Source of the DNA: Haloarcula amylovorans
GTDB taxonomy: Archaea > Halobacteriota > Halobacteria > Halobacteriales > Haloarculaceae
DNA: 64,000 nt
Direction: 5' to 3'
Assembly: GCF_004681185.1 (NCBI RefSeq)
Contig: NZ_SRIF01000005.1
Span: forward strand, 930 to 64,929
Position 1 is the first letter of the stretch. Every line of letters starts with the position of its first letter. The translations under genes were made by a program, and so were the position numbers. Positions 17,242 to 28,972 of this stretch are shown here, one piece after another. The notes beneath the pieces were generated by a model, which searched no databases, was not told where the DNA came from, and saw only the letters and a program-made list of their open reading frames with translations.

Positions 17242-18135
17242 CTACTCTCCGAGGAGGGTCGGCTCCGGAACGTCGGCGTCGGCGGCCTCGCGCCAGTCGT
17301 ATTCGGGTGCCCACTCCAGCAGGCTCCGGGCCTTCGCGGTCGAGAGCGCGGACTGCTCGCCGTCGAGTTCGCACTCCTCGGGGAGTTCGCCCCAGTACTC
17401 TTCGACCAGTTTCGCGGTCGGCCGGCCGACGTAGTTCTCCGCCGCAGCGGCGTGGAACGCCTCGTGACCGTCGAAGTCGGCAGCGAGCGCCGCCTCGACC
17501 AGCGTCGCCACGTCCCGGATGTCGACGTACGACCAGCAGTTGCCCGCGCCGCCGGCGAGGTCGCCCTCGGCCACATTGCGGCAGGCGTACTTGCCCGGGT
17601 ACTGAATCCACGAGGGGCGAACCGACGCGACGGGGACGCCGTCGCGGCGCGTGACCATCTTCGCTATCTCCTCGCCGGTCACCTTCGACGTGCCGTAGGG
17701 GTCTTCGGGGGCCATCGGATGATTCTCGTCGATGGGGAGGTATGCTGGCAGCGGCGTCTCCTCGGCGAAAGCCAGTCCGTAGGCGCTCTCAGAGGAGGCC
17801 CAGACGATGTCCGCACCGGCGCGTCCGGCGGCGTCGAGGACGTTGTACGCCGCCGAGACGTTCGTCTCGAAGACGCGCGTGCCAGCGTGGCGCTCGGGGG
17901 CCGGAATCGCCGCCCAGTGGACGACGGCGTCGGGGTCGTATTCACTCAGCAGGTCGCGGACTTCGGCCCCGTCGGTCACGTCGACGGCCTTGAACTCGAC
18001 GTGCTCGCGTTCGGGCACTTCCCAGCCGGGGTGGTCCAAATCGACGCAGACGACGTGGTACTCGCCCGCGAGGTGGTCGCAGATCCAGCGTCCGGAGCGG
18101 CCGCGACCGCCGGTGACGAGAACTGTCTCGGTCAT
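17242..18135 (-). CDS. NAD-dependent epimerase/dehydratase (extended SDR)
   Basis: A 297-residue extended short-chain dehydrogenase. The nucleotide-binding motif TGGRGRSG is at 8-15, the catalytic pair is Y147-x3-K151 (YGTSK), and WASSES (112-117) carries the catalytic-site Ser. Start ATG 18135 (MTETVLVTGG) is preferred to 18159 because a TATA-like GGCTTTGTG lies about 27 bases upstream and homology starts there. Substrates of relatives are NDP-sugars or sugar acids. No neighbouring sugar gene helps define it. The gene is divergent from htpX. Confidence 0.85.
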   Translation of the reverse strand: MTETVLVTGGRGRSGRWICDHLAGEYHVVCVDLDHPGWEVPEREHVEFKAVDVTDGAEVRDLLSEYDPDAVVHWAAIPAPERHAGTRVFETNVSAAYNVLDAAGRAGADIVWASSESAYGLAFAEETPLPAYLPIDENHPMAPEDPYGTSKVTGEEIAKMVTRRDGVPVASVRPSWIQYPGKYACRNVAEGDLAGGAGNCWSYVDIRDVATLVEAALAADFDGHEAFHAAAAENYVGRPTAKLVEEYWGELPEECELDGEQSALSTAKARSLLEWAPEYDWREAADADVPEPTLLGE

Positions 18136-18252
18136 GACCGTCGTTCTCGCCGACGGCACAAAGCCTCGGCGGCGTCTCCTTCCGCTCTCGTCCGTGTGTG
18201 ATTCGAGAACACGATAGCGACCTTTTACCGTCTCCGCCCGCTATCTCCGCCC

Positions 18253-19137
18253 ATGCAGTGGCAAACCGACTGGGGACTGCGCGGCCGGATGGCAGTGACC
18301 ATGTTCCTGCTGTTCGCACTGTACATCGCGTTCCTCGGTTTCGTCGTCCTCTTCTTCGGCAACCGACTGTTCCCTGTCGTCATCGTGATGGCGCTGTTCC
18401 TGGGCGCACAGTTCTTCTTCAGCGACAAACTCGCGTTGTACTCGATGGGCGCACGCGAGGTCGAACCGAACGAGTATCCCGAACTCCACCGGATGGTCGA
18501 GCGCCTCTCCCAGCAGGCCGACCTGCCGAAACCGAAGGTAGCCGTCGCCGACTCGCGTACCCCGAACGCCTTCGCCACCGGCCGCTCCCAGAAGAGCGCC
18601 GCCGTCTGTGTGACGACGGGGCTGCTGAACATGCTCGACGAGGACGAACTCGAAGGCGTCGTCGCCCACGAACTTGCCCACGTCAAGAACCGTGACGTGA
18701 TGGTGATGACCATCGCCTCGTTCCTCTCGACCATTGCCTTCCTCATCGTCCGCTGGGGATGGCTGTTCAGCGGCGGCCGCGACCGCGGCGGCCAGCAACA
18801 GGCCCCGGTCATCGTCGCCATCCTCGCCTCGCTCGTCGTGTGGATTGTCTCGTTCCTCCTCATCCGCGCGCTCAGTCGCTACCGCGAGTTCGCCGCCGAC
18901 CGCGGCGGCGCGGCCATCACCGGCCGTCCCTCGGCGCTGGCGTCGGCGCTGATGAAGATCGACAGCGGCATGGAGAAGGTCCCGAAAGACGACCTGCGCG
19001 GCCAGTCGGAGATGAACGCCTTCTTCATCGTCCCTATCAGCGTCGGCTGGATCGGAAAGCTGTTCCGCACGCACCCGACCACCGAGAAACGCATCGAACG
19101 GCTTCGGGATTTAGAGCGGAACCTGGAGAGTCGCTGA
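18253..19137 (+). CDS. htpX: HtpX-like M48 membrane zinc metalloprotease
   Basis: A 294-residue membrane protease that degrades damaged or misfolded membrane proteins. Two hydrophobic segments (about 13-36 and 41-56) precede the zinc motif HELAH at 139-143, and further hydrophobic segments lie near 155-175 and 188-208. The third zinc ligand is probably the Glu in SRYREFAADRGGA (about 214-226). The family length is usual. A TATA-like CCTTTTACC is centred about 27 bases before ATG 18253. In many haloarchaea htpX sits directly beside pspAB; here katG separates them. Confidence 0.93.
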   Translation: MQWQTDWGLRGRMAVTMFLLFALYIAFLGFVVLFFGNRLFPVVIVMALFLGAQFFFSDKLALYSMGAREVEPNEYPELHRMVERLSQQADLPKPKVAVADSRTPNAFATGRSQKSAAVCVTTGLLNMLDEDELEGVVAHELAHVKNRDVMVMTIASFLSTIAFLIVRWGWLFSGGRDRGGQQQAPVIVAILASLVVWIVSFLLIRALSRYREFAADRGGAAITGRPSALASALMKIDSGMEKVPKDDLRGQSEMNAFFIVPISVGWIGKLFRTHPTTEKRIERLRDLERNLESR

Positions 19138-21582
<2,445 letters not shown>

Positions 21583-21652
21583 TCCGCCCCGTCGTCCGTC
21601 TCCCACGGACGGACGAAAACGACCTTACCCACGGCCCGCATTGTGCCGGTAT

Positions 21653-22270
21653 ATGGGACTGCTGGACGGACTCAAGAGCGTCCTCGGCGTGAAAGCCGAG
21701 GCCGACGCGACCCGGGACGCCGACCCGGAGGACCTCTTCGGCATGTCGACGGCGTACATCACGATGGAGGCCGACCTCGGCTACGCGCCGACCGGCGACG
21801 CCGCCCTCTGTTTTGGCGACGTGGACAGTACGGACTTCCAGGACGCGAAAGACGAAGTGGAGACCATCCTCGACGCGGGGGAGGCAGAGACCGGAACGAA
21901 CGCCGAGTTCACGCGGGACAGCCACGGCTATCAGTGGGTCGTCCTCCACGACGACGACTTCGAAGACCTGGTGACCTCGATTCACTTCGCGGCCGACACG
22001 CTCATCGAGCGACGGTACGGCTCTCGGCTGCTCGCTGCACTCTTTGGCTTCGAAGACGAACGAAGCGGGCAACTGGTCTACTGGGTGTACTCCTTCCGCC
22101 GGGGAGCGTACTACCCGTTCGCGCCCGACCCCGACCGAGATCACGAACGGGACACGACTGCGGAGTTCAAACTTGAGAGCAACTTAGACGGGGAACTAAC
22201 CGTCGAGGGGGACAAGGAGTTCTGGTATCCCCTCTGGCCCGACCGCCCCGGCGAGCACCCCTGGGAGTAG
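21653..22270 (+). CDS. pspAB: PspA-associated protein PspAB
   Basis: A 205-residue protein resembling haloarchaeal PspAB, a partner in the phage-shock/envelope stress system that is usually encoded beside htpX. The N-terminus MGLLDGLKSVLGVKAEAD and the following DPEDLFGMSTAYITMEADLGYAP are the recognisable family blocks. YWVYSFRRGAYYPFAPD and the ending YPLWPDRPGEHPWE are also conserved. No membrane segment is seen. ATG 21653 lies about 26 bases after ACCTTACCC, so it has its own promoter. The next gene starts immediately after its stop codon, so the two are one operon. I did not find a pspA gene in this window. Confidence 0.75.
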   Translation: MGLLDGLKSVLGVKAEADATRDADPEDLFGMSTAYITMEADLGYAPTGDAALCFGDVDSTDFQDAKDEVETILDAGEAETGTNAEFTRDSHGYQWVVLHDDDFEDLVTSIHFAADTLIERRYGSRLLAALFGFEDERSGQLVYWVYSFRRGAYYPFAPDPDRDHERDTTAEFKLESNLDGELTVEGDKEFWYPLWPDRPGEHPWE

Positions 22271-22729
22271 ATGTCCGACGATACACCGGCCGACGACACG
22301 CCGTCGGTCTACGCCCATCTCCGACCGGCGGCGGGCGAGTATCCAAGCGGTATCTATCGCGTCGTCGGCACCGACGGGGACGGGGTGACGCTCTTGCGCG
22401 TGGCCGACGCCGACGACCGGCGGGTGGACACGGGCGAACTCTACCGCGTTCCGACCGCCGACCGCTCGGCGTTCGAACCGGCCGAGAACCCCGACGGCAA
22501 CCGCTCGGCGACGGCCACCATGCGCGCGTCGCTGGATCGCCTCTACTGGTCGGCGCGGGTATTCGTCCAGTCACTGGCGGCCCATCCCATCGCGTCGACC
22601 ATCGCTCTCGCGCTGTTTCTGGCCGGCGAGTTCGGACAGGGTGCCCTCTCGCTCTCGCCGCTCGCGGCCAGCGCGCTGATTATCGTCGGCGGGCTCTCGC
22701 TCGTCTACATCGGGAGCGGTCGTTTCTGA
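22271..22729 (+). CDS. Small membrane protein in operon with pspAB
   Basis: A 152-residue protein with a soluble acidic N-terminal half (about 1-90), rich in beta-forming residues around YPSGIYRVVGTDGDGVTLLRVADAD. Two hydrophobic segments follow near the C-terminus (about 104-120 and 126-148), ending GGLSLVYIGSGRF. Its ATG abuts the pspAB stop codon with no spacer, so coupled translation is expected and a role with PspAB at the membrane is a reasonable guess. I do not recognise the family. Confidence 0.7.
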   Translation: MSDDTPADDTPSVYAHLRPAAGEYPSGIYRVVGTDGDGVTLLRVADADDRRVDTGELYRVPTADRSAFEPAENPDGNRSATATMRASLDRLYWSARVFVQSLAAHPIASTIALALFLAGEFGQGALSLSPLAASALIIVGGLSLVYIGSGRF

Positions 22730-22824
22730 GCGATATCCTCCAGACCTGATTCCGCCCCGCATCTCGCGCCTTCACTCCTAAATGTCCCGATACCCGACCA
22801 ATCTACCCCGCCGCAGCCCCGCAG

Positions 22825-22883
22825 TTTCACTTTCACTACGGTGTTAACGGGGGTTTATATGCCACCGGGCGTAATCCACGTCC
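22825..22883 (+). promoter_or_regulatory. radA promoter with TTTCAC direct repeat
   Basis: TTTCACTTTCAC occupies 22825-22836. A TATA box TTTATAT (22854-22860) follows 17 bases later and is centred about 27 bases before the radA ATG, giving a leaderless mRNA. The same direct-repeat element occurs in front of the DUF5790-like gene at 56878, where it is extended by another half unit. It is a candidate activator or repressor site for DNA-damage control. Confidence 0.6.
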
Positions 22884-23930
22884 ATGTCCGCAAGTGAAGA
22901 CCTAGAGGACCTCCCGGGCGTCGGCCCGGCCACAGCAGAGAAACTCAAAGAGAACGGCTTCGACTCCTATCAGGGAATCGCCGTCGCCTCCCCTGGCGAA
23001 CTGTCGAACACGGCCGACATCGGTGAGTCTTCAGCTGCCGACATCATCAACGCCGCCCGCGACGCCGCCGACATCGGCGGATTCGAGACCGGGGCCACCG
23101 TTCTCGAACGCCGCGAGCAGATCGGCAAGCTCTCGTGGGGCGTCGACGAGGTCGACGAACTGCTCGGCGGCGGCGTCGAGACCCAGTCCATCACCGAAGT
23201 GTACGGCGAGTTCGGGGCCGGGAAGTCCCAGGTAACGCACCAGTTGGCCGTCAATGTCCAACTGCCCGCCGAACACGGTGGCCTGGAAGGGAGTACCATC
23301 TTCATCGACTCCGAGGACACCTTCCGCCCCGAGCGTATTGAGCAGATGCTCAAGGGCCAGGACGACGAGGTACTCGCCGACATGATGGAACTCCACGGCG
23401 TCGCCGAGGAGGGCGAGGCCGACCCCACCAACGAGGCCCTGCTAGACGACCTCCTGGAGTCGGTGCTGGACAAGATCCACGTCGCCAAGGCGTTCAACTC
23501 CAACCACCAGATTCTCCTCGCCGAGAAGGCCCAGGAGATCGCCAGCGAGACCCAGGACGAGGAGTTCCCCGTGCGACTGCTCGCCGTCGACTCGCTGACC
23601 GCCCACTTCCGCGCCGAGTACGTCGGCCGTGGCGAACTGGCCGAACGCCAGCAGAAGCTCAACAAGCACCTCCACGACCTGATGCGCGTCGGCGACCTGA
23701 ACAACACCGCCGTCGTCGTCACCAACCAGGTGGCCTCGAACCCCGATTCGTTCTTCGGCGACCCGACCCAGCCCATCGGTGGCAACATCCTCGGCCACAC
23801 CTCCACGTTCCGCATGTACCTCCGGAAGTCCAAGGGGAACAAGCGGATCGTCAAACTGGTCGACGCGCCGAACCTGCCCGACGGTGAAGGCGTCATGCGC
23901 GTCGAAGAAGGCGGCCTGATGAACGAGTAG
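22884..23930 (+). CDS. radA: DNA repair and recombination protein RadA
   Basis: A 348-residue archaeal RecA/Rad51 recombinase that forms filaments on single-stranded DNA and drives strand exchange. An N-terminal helix-hairpin-helix domain (about 8-60: [17 protein letters not shown]) is followed by the ATPase core. Walker A GEFGAGKS is at 108-115, the Walker B region is [15 protein letters not shown], and the DNA-binding L2 segment is [15 protein letters not shown]. The ending [14 protein letters not shown] is typical. It contains no intein. The mRNA is predicted leaderless. Confidence 0.98.
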   Translation: MSASEDLEDLPGVGPATAEKLKENGFDSYQGIAVASPGELSNTADIGESSAADIINAARDAADIGGFETGATVLERREQIGKLSWGVDEVDELLGGGVETQSITEVYGEFGAGKSQVTHQLAVNVQLPAEHGGLEGSTIFIDSEDTFRPERIEQMLKGQDDEVLADMMELHGVAEEGEADPTNEALLDDLLESVLDKIHVAKAFNSNHQILLAEKAQEIASETQDEEFPVRLLAVDSLTAHFRAEYVGRGELAERQQKLNKHLHDLMRVGDLNNTAVVVTNQVASNPDSFFGDPTQPIGGNILGHTSTFRMYLRKSKGNKRIVKLVDAPNLPDGEGVMRVEEGGLMNE

Positions 23931-23972
23931 CGGGGTAACGGCTTTTTATGTTCGCGCCCGTATCTCACGAGA

Positions 23973-25019
23973 GTGAGCGACGACGAGGCGGCTGAACGCG
24001 TCCGCATCGCCACCAGAGTCTTCGACGAGTTCCCGCATCAGGTCGCTGTCATCGACGACGAAGGCGTCATCCGTGCGACCAACCGCGCGTGGGAGACGTT
24101 CGGCATCGAGAACGACGTGGGCGTCGAAGCCGACATGGTCGGCGAGAACTACCTCGCGGTCTGTCGCGCAGGCGAGGACGAGGACTCGGCGACTGCCGCC
24201 GAGGGTATCAGCGCCGTCATCGACGGTCGGGAAGACGAGTTCTCCTTCGAGTATCCGTGTCACGGACCCGCCGGGAAACGCTGGTTCACGATGCGGGCGA
24301 CGCCGTTCGAGTTCGAGGGGGAGACGCTCGTCCTGGTCGTTCACACGGACATCACCGACCGTCACCGCGCCGAGGCCGATGTCGCCGAGCGAAACGAGAC
24401 CCTGGAGATGGTCGCCGGTATCCTCAGCCACGACCTGCGAAACCCGCTCTCGGTGGCGACGGCACGCACGGAACTGATGCAGGAGACGAGCGACGAGGAC
24501 GGAGACGACGACCTCGCCGCTATCGAACGCTCGCTCGAACGGATGCGCGACATTATCGACGACGCACTGCTCATCGCTCGTCAGACCGGCCCCGATGCGG
24601 TGGTCACCGTCGACCTCGGCGCGTGCGCCGAACGGGCCTGGGAACAGGTCGCCACCGGCAACGCGACACTCCTCGTCGAGGGAGACGCGACCGTCGAGGC
24701 AGACGAGACGCTGCTGGCGCAACTGCTGGAGAACCTCTTTCGGAACGCGGTGGAGCACGGCGGCGACGACGTGACCGTCACCGTCTCGCCGCGCGAGGAC
24801 GGCTTCGTCGTCGCCGACGACGGTCCCGGAATCCCCGAGAGCGAGCGCGACGCCGTCTTCGAGTCGGGCTACACGACCAATCAGGACGACGGCGGCACCG
24901 GACTGGGTCTCGCCATCGTCAGTCGAATCGCGGACGTACACGGCTGGTCGGTCGAAGTGGCCGACGGACCGGACGGTGGTGCGGCGTTCGTCGTCTGGGG
25001 CGTCGCCGTCGACCGATGA
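23973..25019 (+). CDS. PAS-domain sensor histidine kinase
   Basis: A 348-residue soluble two-component kinase. A PAS/PAC sensor fills about 10-137 (FPHQVAVIDDEGVIRATNRAWETFG, ending VVHTDITDRHRAE). The HisKA helix carries the phospho-acceptor His in GILSHDLRNPL (about 148-158). The ATPase boxes are N (LLENLFRNAVEHG), G1 (VADDGPGIP), F (ESGYTT) and G2 (GTGLGLAIV). There is no membrane segment, so it senses a cytoplasmic signal. It starts with GTG at 23973, about 27 bases after TTTTTATG. No response regulator lies adjacent, which is common for haloarchaeal kinases. Confidence 0.9.
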   Translation: MSDDEAAERVRIATRVFDEFPHQVAVIDDEGVIRATNRAWETFGIENDVGVEADMVGENYLAVCRAGEDEDSATAAEGISAVIDGREDEFSFEYPCHGPAGKRWFTMRATPFEFEGETLVLVVHTDITDRHRAEADVAERNETLEMVAGILSHDLRNPLSVATARTELMQETSDEDGDDDLAAIERSLERMRDIIDDALLIARQTGPDAVVTVDLGACAERAWEQVATGNATLLVEGDATVEADETLLAQLLENLFRNAVEHGGDDVTVTVSPREDGFVVADDGPGIPESERDAVFESGYTTNQDDGGTGLGLAIVSRIADVHGWSVEVADGPDGGAAFVVWGVAVDR

Positions 25020-25321
25020 CGCGGCCGCCTCCTGACTCGCTTCTTTCCGAACGACTCTTTGTGACGTGGCCCCGTGGCCCGCACCCCCTCGTTTCGTGTC
25101 GAACCCGCTCCCGTCCGGCGTCTATCGTCCGTCTGACGAACCGGAGTGAAAGTAAACCGCTAGCCGACAAACCGCCGGACTGCGAGCTATCTCCTGTGGA
25201 AGCCGGGGGGTCCGGGAGAAAATCACACGACGACGTTTGATTCACGCGGTTGAGCGAGGGATCGCTCCTCGGTTGGGAATCTCGGGTCGTTTCGTTCGAC
25301 GGGCGGAAACGACCTACAGCG
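25020..25321. other. Intergenic stretch between convergent genes
   Basis: No gene seen between the kinase and the convergent aldo/keto reductase. GGTCGTTTC (25285-25293) and GAAACGACC (25306-25314) are perfect 9-base arms of a hairpin just after the reductase stop codon. GAGCGA-GGGA-TCGCTC near 25248 is another short hairpin. They may help transcription end, but neither is followed by a long T-run on the relevant strand. Confidence 0.4.
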
Positions 25322-26374
25322 TCAGTCGCCAGCGGACTTCATGCCGGTGCCGTCTAAGTCCTCGCCGCCGACGGAGGAGCGAAGCGCGTCCATCCCGTCG
25401 TCGCGATCGATGCCGAAGTTGTCGGCGTAGAGGTCCTGGACGCGCTCGAACTCCTCGTCGCTGAGCGGCGGCGTATCGGGCGCGGCGGCCCACTCGTCGA
25501 TGTCGGCGTTCGTCCGGAACGTCGGCGTGACTGACGCCACTTCGTCGTGGGCCAGCAACCACTGGATGGCGGCCTGTCCCATCGTCCGTTCGCCGTCCCG
25601 TTCGAGGAATCGAATGGTCTCGACTTTCTCCCACCCGGTCTCGTACCACTGGGTCGGGCGGTGCGAGCGGTGGTCGCCATCGCCGAGTTCGGTGTCGGGA
25701 GTGACCTGCTCGTTCAGGAGACCCGAGGAGTGGGGGACGCGAGCGAGGACGGAGGTGTCGGCGTTCTGCTCGCGGATGGTGTCGATGAAGTGCTGTCCCG
25801 GGGTCTGCTCGAAGAGGTTGAACACGGTCTGGAGCGCGTCGAACTCGTTGGCGACGGCGGCGTCGCCATCGGCCAGCCAGCCGATGGAGGGGCCGAGCGC
25901 CCAGCCGATGGCCTCGACTTTCCCTTCCTCGCGGAGTTCGTCGAGGGTCTCTAAGACGTCCTCGTCCACCTCGCCGACGTTGGCGTTGTGGAGCATCAGC
26001 AGTTCGACGTGGTCCATACCGAGACGGTCGAGCGAGCGGTCGAAGGCGGTGCGGATCCACTCGGGCGTGAGCTTCTTCGGCAGTTCGCCGTGACCGGCCT
26101 GCGGATTGTTGTAGAAGTCGTACCCGACCTTCGTGGAGACGGTCACTTCGTCGCGGACCTCGGCCAGCGCCTCGCCGATAATCTCCTCGCTGTCTCCGTG
26201 GCCATAGACGTCGCCGGTGTCGAAGAAGGTCACGTCCTCGTCGACGGCGTGGTGGACCATCTCGACGGCGTCCTCGCGGGTGCGGTCGCCCCACCAGTCC
26301 GTCCCGACGACCCACGCACCGAAGCCGACTTCCGAGACTTCGACGCTCGTGTTCCCCAGCGTATCGTACTTCAT
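25322..26374 (-). CDS. Aldo/keto reductase
   Basis: A 350-residue NAD(P)H-dependent oxidoreductase with a TIM barrel. The catalytic tetrad is visible: Asp and Tyr in FFDTGDVYGHG (about 50-60), Lys in VSTKVGYDF, and His in LLMLHNANVG (about 124-133). The C-terminal DEVASVTPTFRTNADIDEW holds the cofactor-phosphate loop. It belongs to the branch that acts on sugars or aldehydes, but the true substrate is unknown. The ATG at 26374 has a TATA-like GATAAGTG about 28 bases upstream. A 9-base hairpin follows its stop codon. Confidence 0.9.
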   Translation of the reverse strand: MKYDTLGNTSVEVSEVGFGAWVVGTDWWGDRTREDAVEMVHHAVDEDVTFFDTGDVYGHGDSEEIIGEALAEVRDEVTVSTKVGYDFYNNPQAGHGELPKKLTPEWIRTAFDRSLDRLGMDHVELLMLHNANVGEVDEDVLETLDELREEGKVEAIGWALGPSIGWLADGDAAVANEFDALQTVFNLFEQTPGQHFIDTIREQNADTSVLARVPHSSGLLNEQVTPDTELGDGDHRSHRPTQWYETGWEKVETIRFLERDGERTMGQAAIQWLLAHDEVASVTPTFRTNADIDEWAAAPDTPPLSDEEFERVQDLYADNFGIDRDDGMDALRSSVGGEDLDGTGMKSAGD

Positions 26375-26432
26375 GTTCGCGCGTTCGGTGTCGCTGCACT
26401 TATCGGCCGCGGTTCTCGCTTCGCACTCCCAC

Positions 26433-27443
26433 TCACTGCCCGCCGCGCGTCCGGATCCGGAGGTCGGGCGTCGCGATGGCCTCCAGAATCTCGACGGTGC
26501 CGTACTCGCGGCGAACCCACCAGCTCAGCGCCGCCGCGCCGACGACGAGCAGCGGCAGCGCGATGAGGCCGCCTTCCGGACCGAAGGAGCCGCCGGTCAC
26601 CAGCGCCGGACCGGACGAGCGGGTCCCGAGCAGGGCGGCACCGGTCGCGAGGCCGCTAACCGGAAAACTCCACAGCGAGAGCGTGTAGTTCCACGCGACG
26701 TGAAAGCCGCAGGCGATCCCCAGCCGGCCGGTGAGGACGTAACAGGCACCCAGCAAGATACCGTAGAGCGTGATGTTCAGGGTACTGAGCAGCGAGGCGC
26801 TCGGGTTGGTCCAGTGGAGGACGCCGAACAGCGCGCCGGTGGCGACGGTGGCGGCGACGACCGAGCGCCACTTCCCGAGTGTGCCGGCGAGTCCCTCCGC
26901 GAGGTTCGTCAGGAGGTAGCCTCGAACCAGTATCTCCTCGGTCGTTGCCTGTACGAGAAAGAAGGCCGCGAGCAGCGCCAGTCGGACCACCGCGTCGGTC
27001 GTCCCGAACGGGAACTGCTCGCTCGGACTCGCCACGAGGACGCCGGTGACGACGGTGAATCCGACGGCGACCTGTACAAGGAGGACGAGCGTCGGCAGAC
27101 CAAAGCCGAGCGCGACGCCGAACCCAGCGTCTCGCCACCACTGTCGGTCGGGGAACAGCCCGTAGTCCGCTATCGTTCGTCGGTCGAGCAGATAGCCGAT
27201 ACCGATCCCACCGATCGACAGCGCGATGAATCCCCATATTTGCTCGGCGACGGCATAGAGGGTTGGTGTGAGTCCAGTCGCGCGCTCAGGGGCGGGGACG
27301 ACCCCGAAGAGGGCACTGAGGACGATGACGACGAATCCGGCAGCGAACAGCCAGACGACGACGCGCCAGGGCGTTCGCAACCGTCGCTCTTCGGGGTTGA
27401 CGAGATAGCCCCGAACCTCCATGATGAAGTCCGACCTGACCAT
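26433..27443 (-). CDS. CPBP family intramembrane metalloprotease
   Basis: A 336-residue polytopic membrane protein of the CPBP (CAAX protease and bacteriocin-processing) family. It has about eight hydrophobic segments and the motifs TTEEILVRGYLL (E169, E170, R174), FGVLHWTN with the second-motif His, and CGFHVAWNY with the third-motif His and Asn. Its substrate is unknown; relatives cleave prenylated or membrane-bound proteins. Start ATG 27443 is supported by a TATA box (GTATAAACC) on this strand about 27 bases upstream. Confidence 0.88.
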   Translation of the reverse strand: MVRSDFIMEVRGYLVNPEERRLRTPWRVVVWLFAAGFVVIVLSALFGVVPAPERATGLTPTLYAVAEQIWGFIALSIGGIGIGYLLDRRTIADYGLFPDRQWWRDAGFGVALGFGLPTLVLLVQVAVGFTVVTGVLVASPSEQFPFGTTDAVVRLALLAAFFLVQATTEEILVRGYLLTNLAEGLAGTLGKWRSVVAATVATGALFGVLHWTNPSASLLSTLNITLYGILLGACYVLTGRLGIACGFHVAWNYTLSLWSFPVSGLATGAALLGTRSSGPALVTGGSFGPEGGLIALPLLVVGAAALSWWVRREYGTVEILEAIATPDLRIRTRGGQ

Positions 27444-27631
27444 GCCGATTCGTCGGCCGGCGGCGGTTTATACTGTGTCCTCGCCGACCGTCGCGGCGTC
27501 GACCGGGCCCCCGGGCGGTCGGCGAGGCCGATGGCGGCCCAGTGTCCGTCGAACGACGACCCACGGCAACGCCAGCGGGTCGTGCGGGTCTAATCGCTCG
27601 ACGCGACCGGTCGGTGTCATCGGCGCTACCC

Positions 27632-27662
27632 CCTTACCGATTGGTAAGGAAACTCCTATTGT
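27632..27662 (+). promoter_or_regulatory. Acyltransferase promoter with perfect inverted repeat
   Basis: CCTTACC (27632-27638) and GGTAAGG (27643-27649) form a perfect 7-base inverted repeat around GATT. Seven bases later comes CCTATTG (27656-27662), the best TATA candidate, centred about 26 bases before the ATG at 27685. This places the repeat in the region where haloarchaeal regulators usually bind. Confidence 0.5.
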
Positions 27663-27684
27663 CCGTGCGGTCATCCGACGGCAC

Positions 27685-28587
27685 ATGACCAAGCGCCACG
27701 TATCGCTTCCGCCGCTCGCCGAAGATGGTCTCCGGGCGTTCTTAGACGAAGTCGACGAACGCCTCTCCGGCGAGGAAGACACCTGCGACGTGGTCGAAGA
27801 CGTTCTTATCGACCTCCACGGCGATCGCGACGCGTACGAACGCTGGCAGTCTGGTGAGGACATCTCCCCTGCCGAACGCGTCCGCCTACAGGGGTACGAT
27901 CCCTGCAATACGACCTTAGAGAGCGAGTACTACGCCGAGAAGGACGAGGAGAAGTTCAAGCACTCGAAACACCTCCAGTGGCTCTGGCGGCAGTTCGATG
28001 CGACGCCGATGGCCGACAACGTCGAGTTCGCGCTCCGATTCCGGCAGATGCTGGCAGATCACCTCTTCGAGTCCTGTGGCGACGGCTGCCGATTCTTCAA
28101 GGGAATCACGTTCACCTACGGGCACAACATCGAGATCGGTGACAACGTCGTCGTCCACGACGACGTCCACTTAGACGACCGCGGGAAGCTCACCATCGGC
28201 GACCGCGTCTCCATCTCCGACGATACCCACATCTACAGCCACGACCACGACGCGGTCGATCAGACCCACATCGACAACTTCCACACCATCGTCGAAGACG
28301 ACGTCCGGCTTACCTACGACTCGATGGTTCGCGCGGGCGTCCGTGTCGGCGAGAACGCCATCCTCGCCGCGAAGTCCATCGCCGGGAAGGACATTCCTGC
28401 CCACCACATCGCCGCTGGCACTCCCGCGAAGTCCATCGCCGTCAAGGACGGATGGGAGTCGGTCGCTGACCCCCTCGAAGATGCGAACGAAGACCGGCGC
28501 GCGGAGCGGGGCATCGAATACGAGCTGCCGGAGGGGATGGACGACTTCGACGAGTTCAAACGCGATCTCCACCCACCGGACCGCTGA
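27685..28587 (+). CDS. Hexapeptide-repeat (LbH) acyltransferase
   Basis: A 300-residue protein whose middle (about 145-250) is a left-handed beta-helix of the maltose/galactoside O-acetyltransferase type. Signs are repeated I-G-D/V-G-E turns such as IEIGDNVVVHDDVHLDD, LTIGDRVSISDDTHIYSHDHD and VRVGENAILAAKSIAGKDIPAHHIAAGTPAKSI; the last, with Gly-Thr-Pro-Ala-Lys, is the family end motif. The His in YSHDHD may be catalytic. The N-terminal 120 residues (LPPLAEDGLRAFLDEVDERL...) are helical and not found in bacterial enzymes. Acceptor unknown. ATG 27685 lies downstream of a palindromic promoter. Confidence 0.8.
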   Translation: MTKRHVSLPPLAEDGLRAFLDEVDERLSGEEDTCDVVEDVLIDLHGDRDAYERWQSGEDISPAERVRLQGYDPCNTTLESEYYAEKDEEKFKHSKHLQWLWRQFDATPMADNVEFALRFRQMLADHLFESCGDGCRFFKGITFTYGHNIEIGDNVVVHDDVHLDDRGKLTIGDRVSISDDTHIYSHDHDAVDQTHIDNFHTIVEDDVRLTYDSMVRAGVRVGENAILAAKSIAGKDIPAHHIAAGTPAKSIAVKDGWESVADPLEDANEDRRAERGIEYELPEGMDDFDEFKRDLHPPDR

Positions 28588-28684
28588 CAGAGCCGCACCG
28601 AGGCGTGCCGTTCTCTCCCGACGTGGTATCACTTCTGATACTGTAACCCAAACACAAAAATAGAAGTTCGTGCGACGTACTGGC

Positions 28685-28942
28685 ATGAACGTCTGGGCGT
28701 GGCTCACCGCGTACGTCGTCGGCTTCGGCCTGTTGCAGGTGTTGCTGTATCAGTACGTCCAGACGACCGACCCAACGCCGGAGCGTGCGGCGGGGGCGGT
28801 GAACGGTGCCGGAAGCAGCGCAGGCGGTGACCCGACGCGATACGACGAAGAGAGCGTCGTCCACTGCCGCCACTGCGGCGCGGCCAACGAGTCTCACCTG
28901 ATGCTCCGGTACTGCGGGACCTGCACCGAGTCGCTCCGGTAG
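28685..28942 (+). CDS. Membrane-anchored zinc-ribbon protein
   Basis: An 85-residue protein with one N-terminal hydrophobic segment (NVWAWLTAYVVGFGLLQVLL), a flexible linker, and a C-terminal zinc ribbon with paired cysteines (VHCRHCGAANESHLMLRYCGTCTESL). It looks like the haloarchaeal DUF7577 type. The ribbon would face the cytoplasm and may bind a protein or nucleic acid. The start ATG 28685 is the first in frame before the membrane segment. An A-rich tract at 28650-28660 may hold its promoter. Confidence 0.72.
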   Translation: MNVWAWLTAYVVGFGLLQVLLYQYVQTTDPTPERAAGAVNGAGSSAGGDPTRYDEESVVHCRHCGAANESHLMLRYCGTCTESLR

Positions 28943-28972
28943 CTCTTTTGCCGGCGGAGACGACCCTCAATC

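Noticed and set aside
26217..27593. A 458-codon plus-strand open frame opposite the CPBP protease gene.
   Set aside because: Antisense to a gene with all three CPBP motifs and a proper leaderless promoter; the composition is very Arg/Glu-rich and non-homologous.
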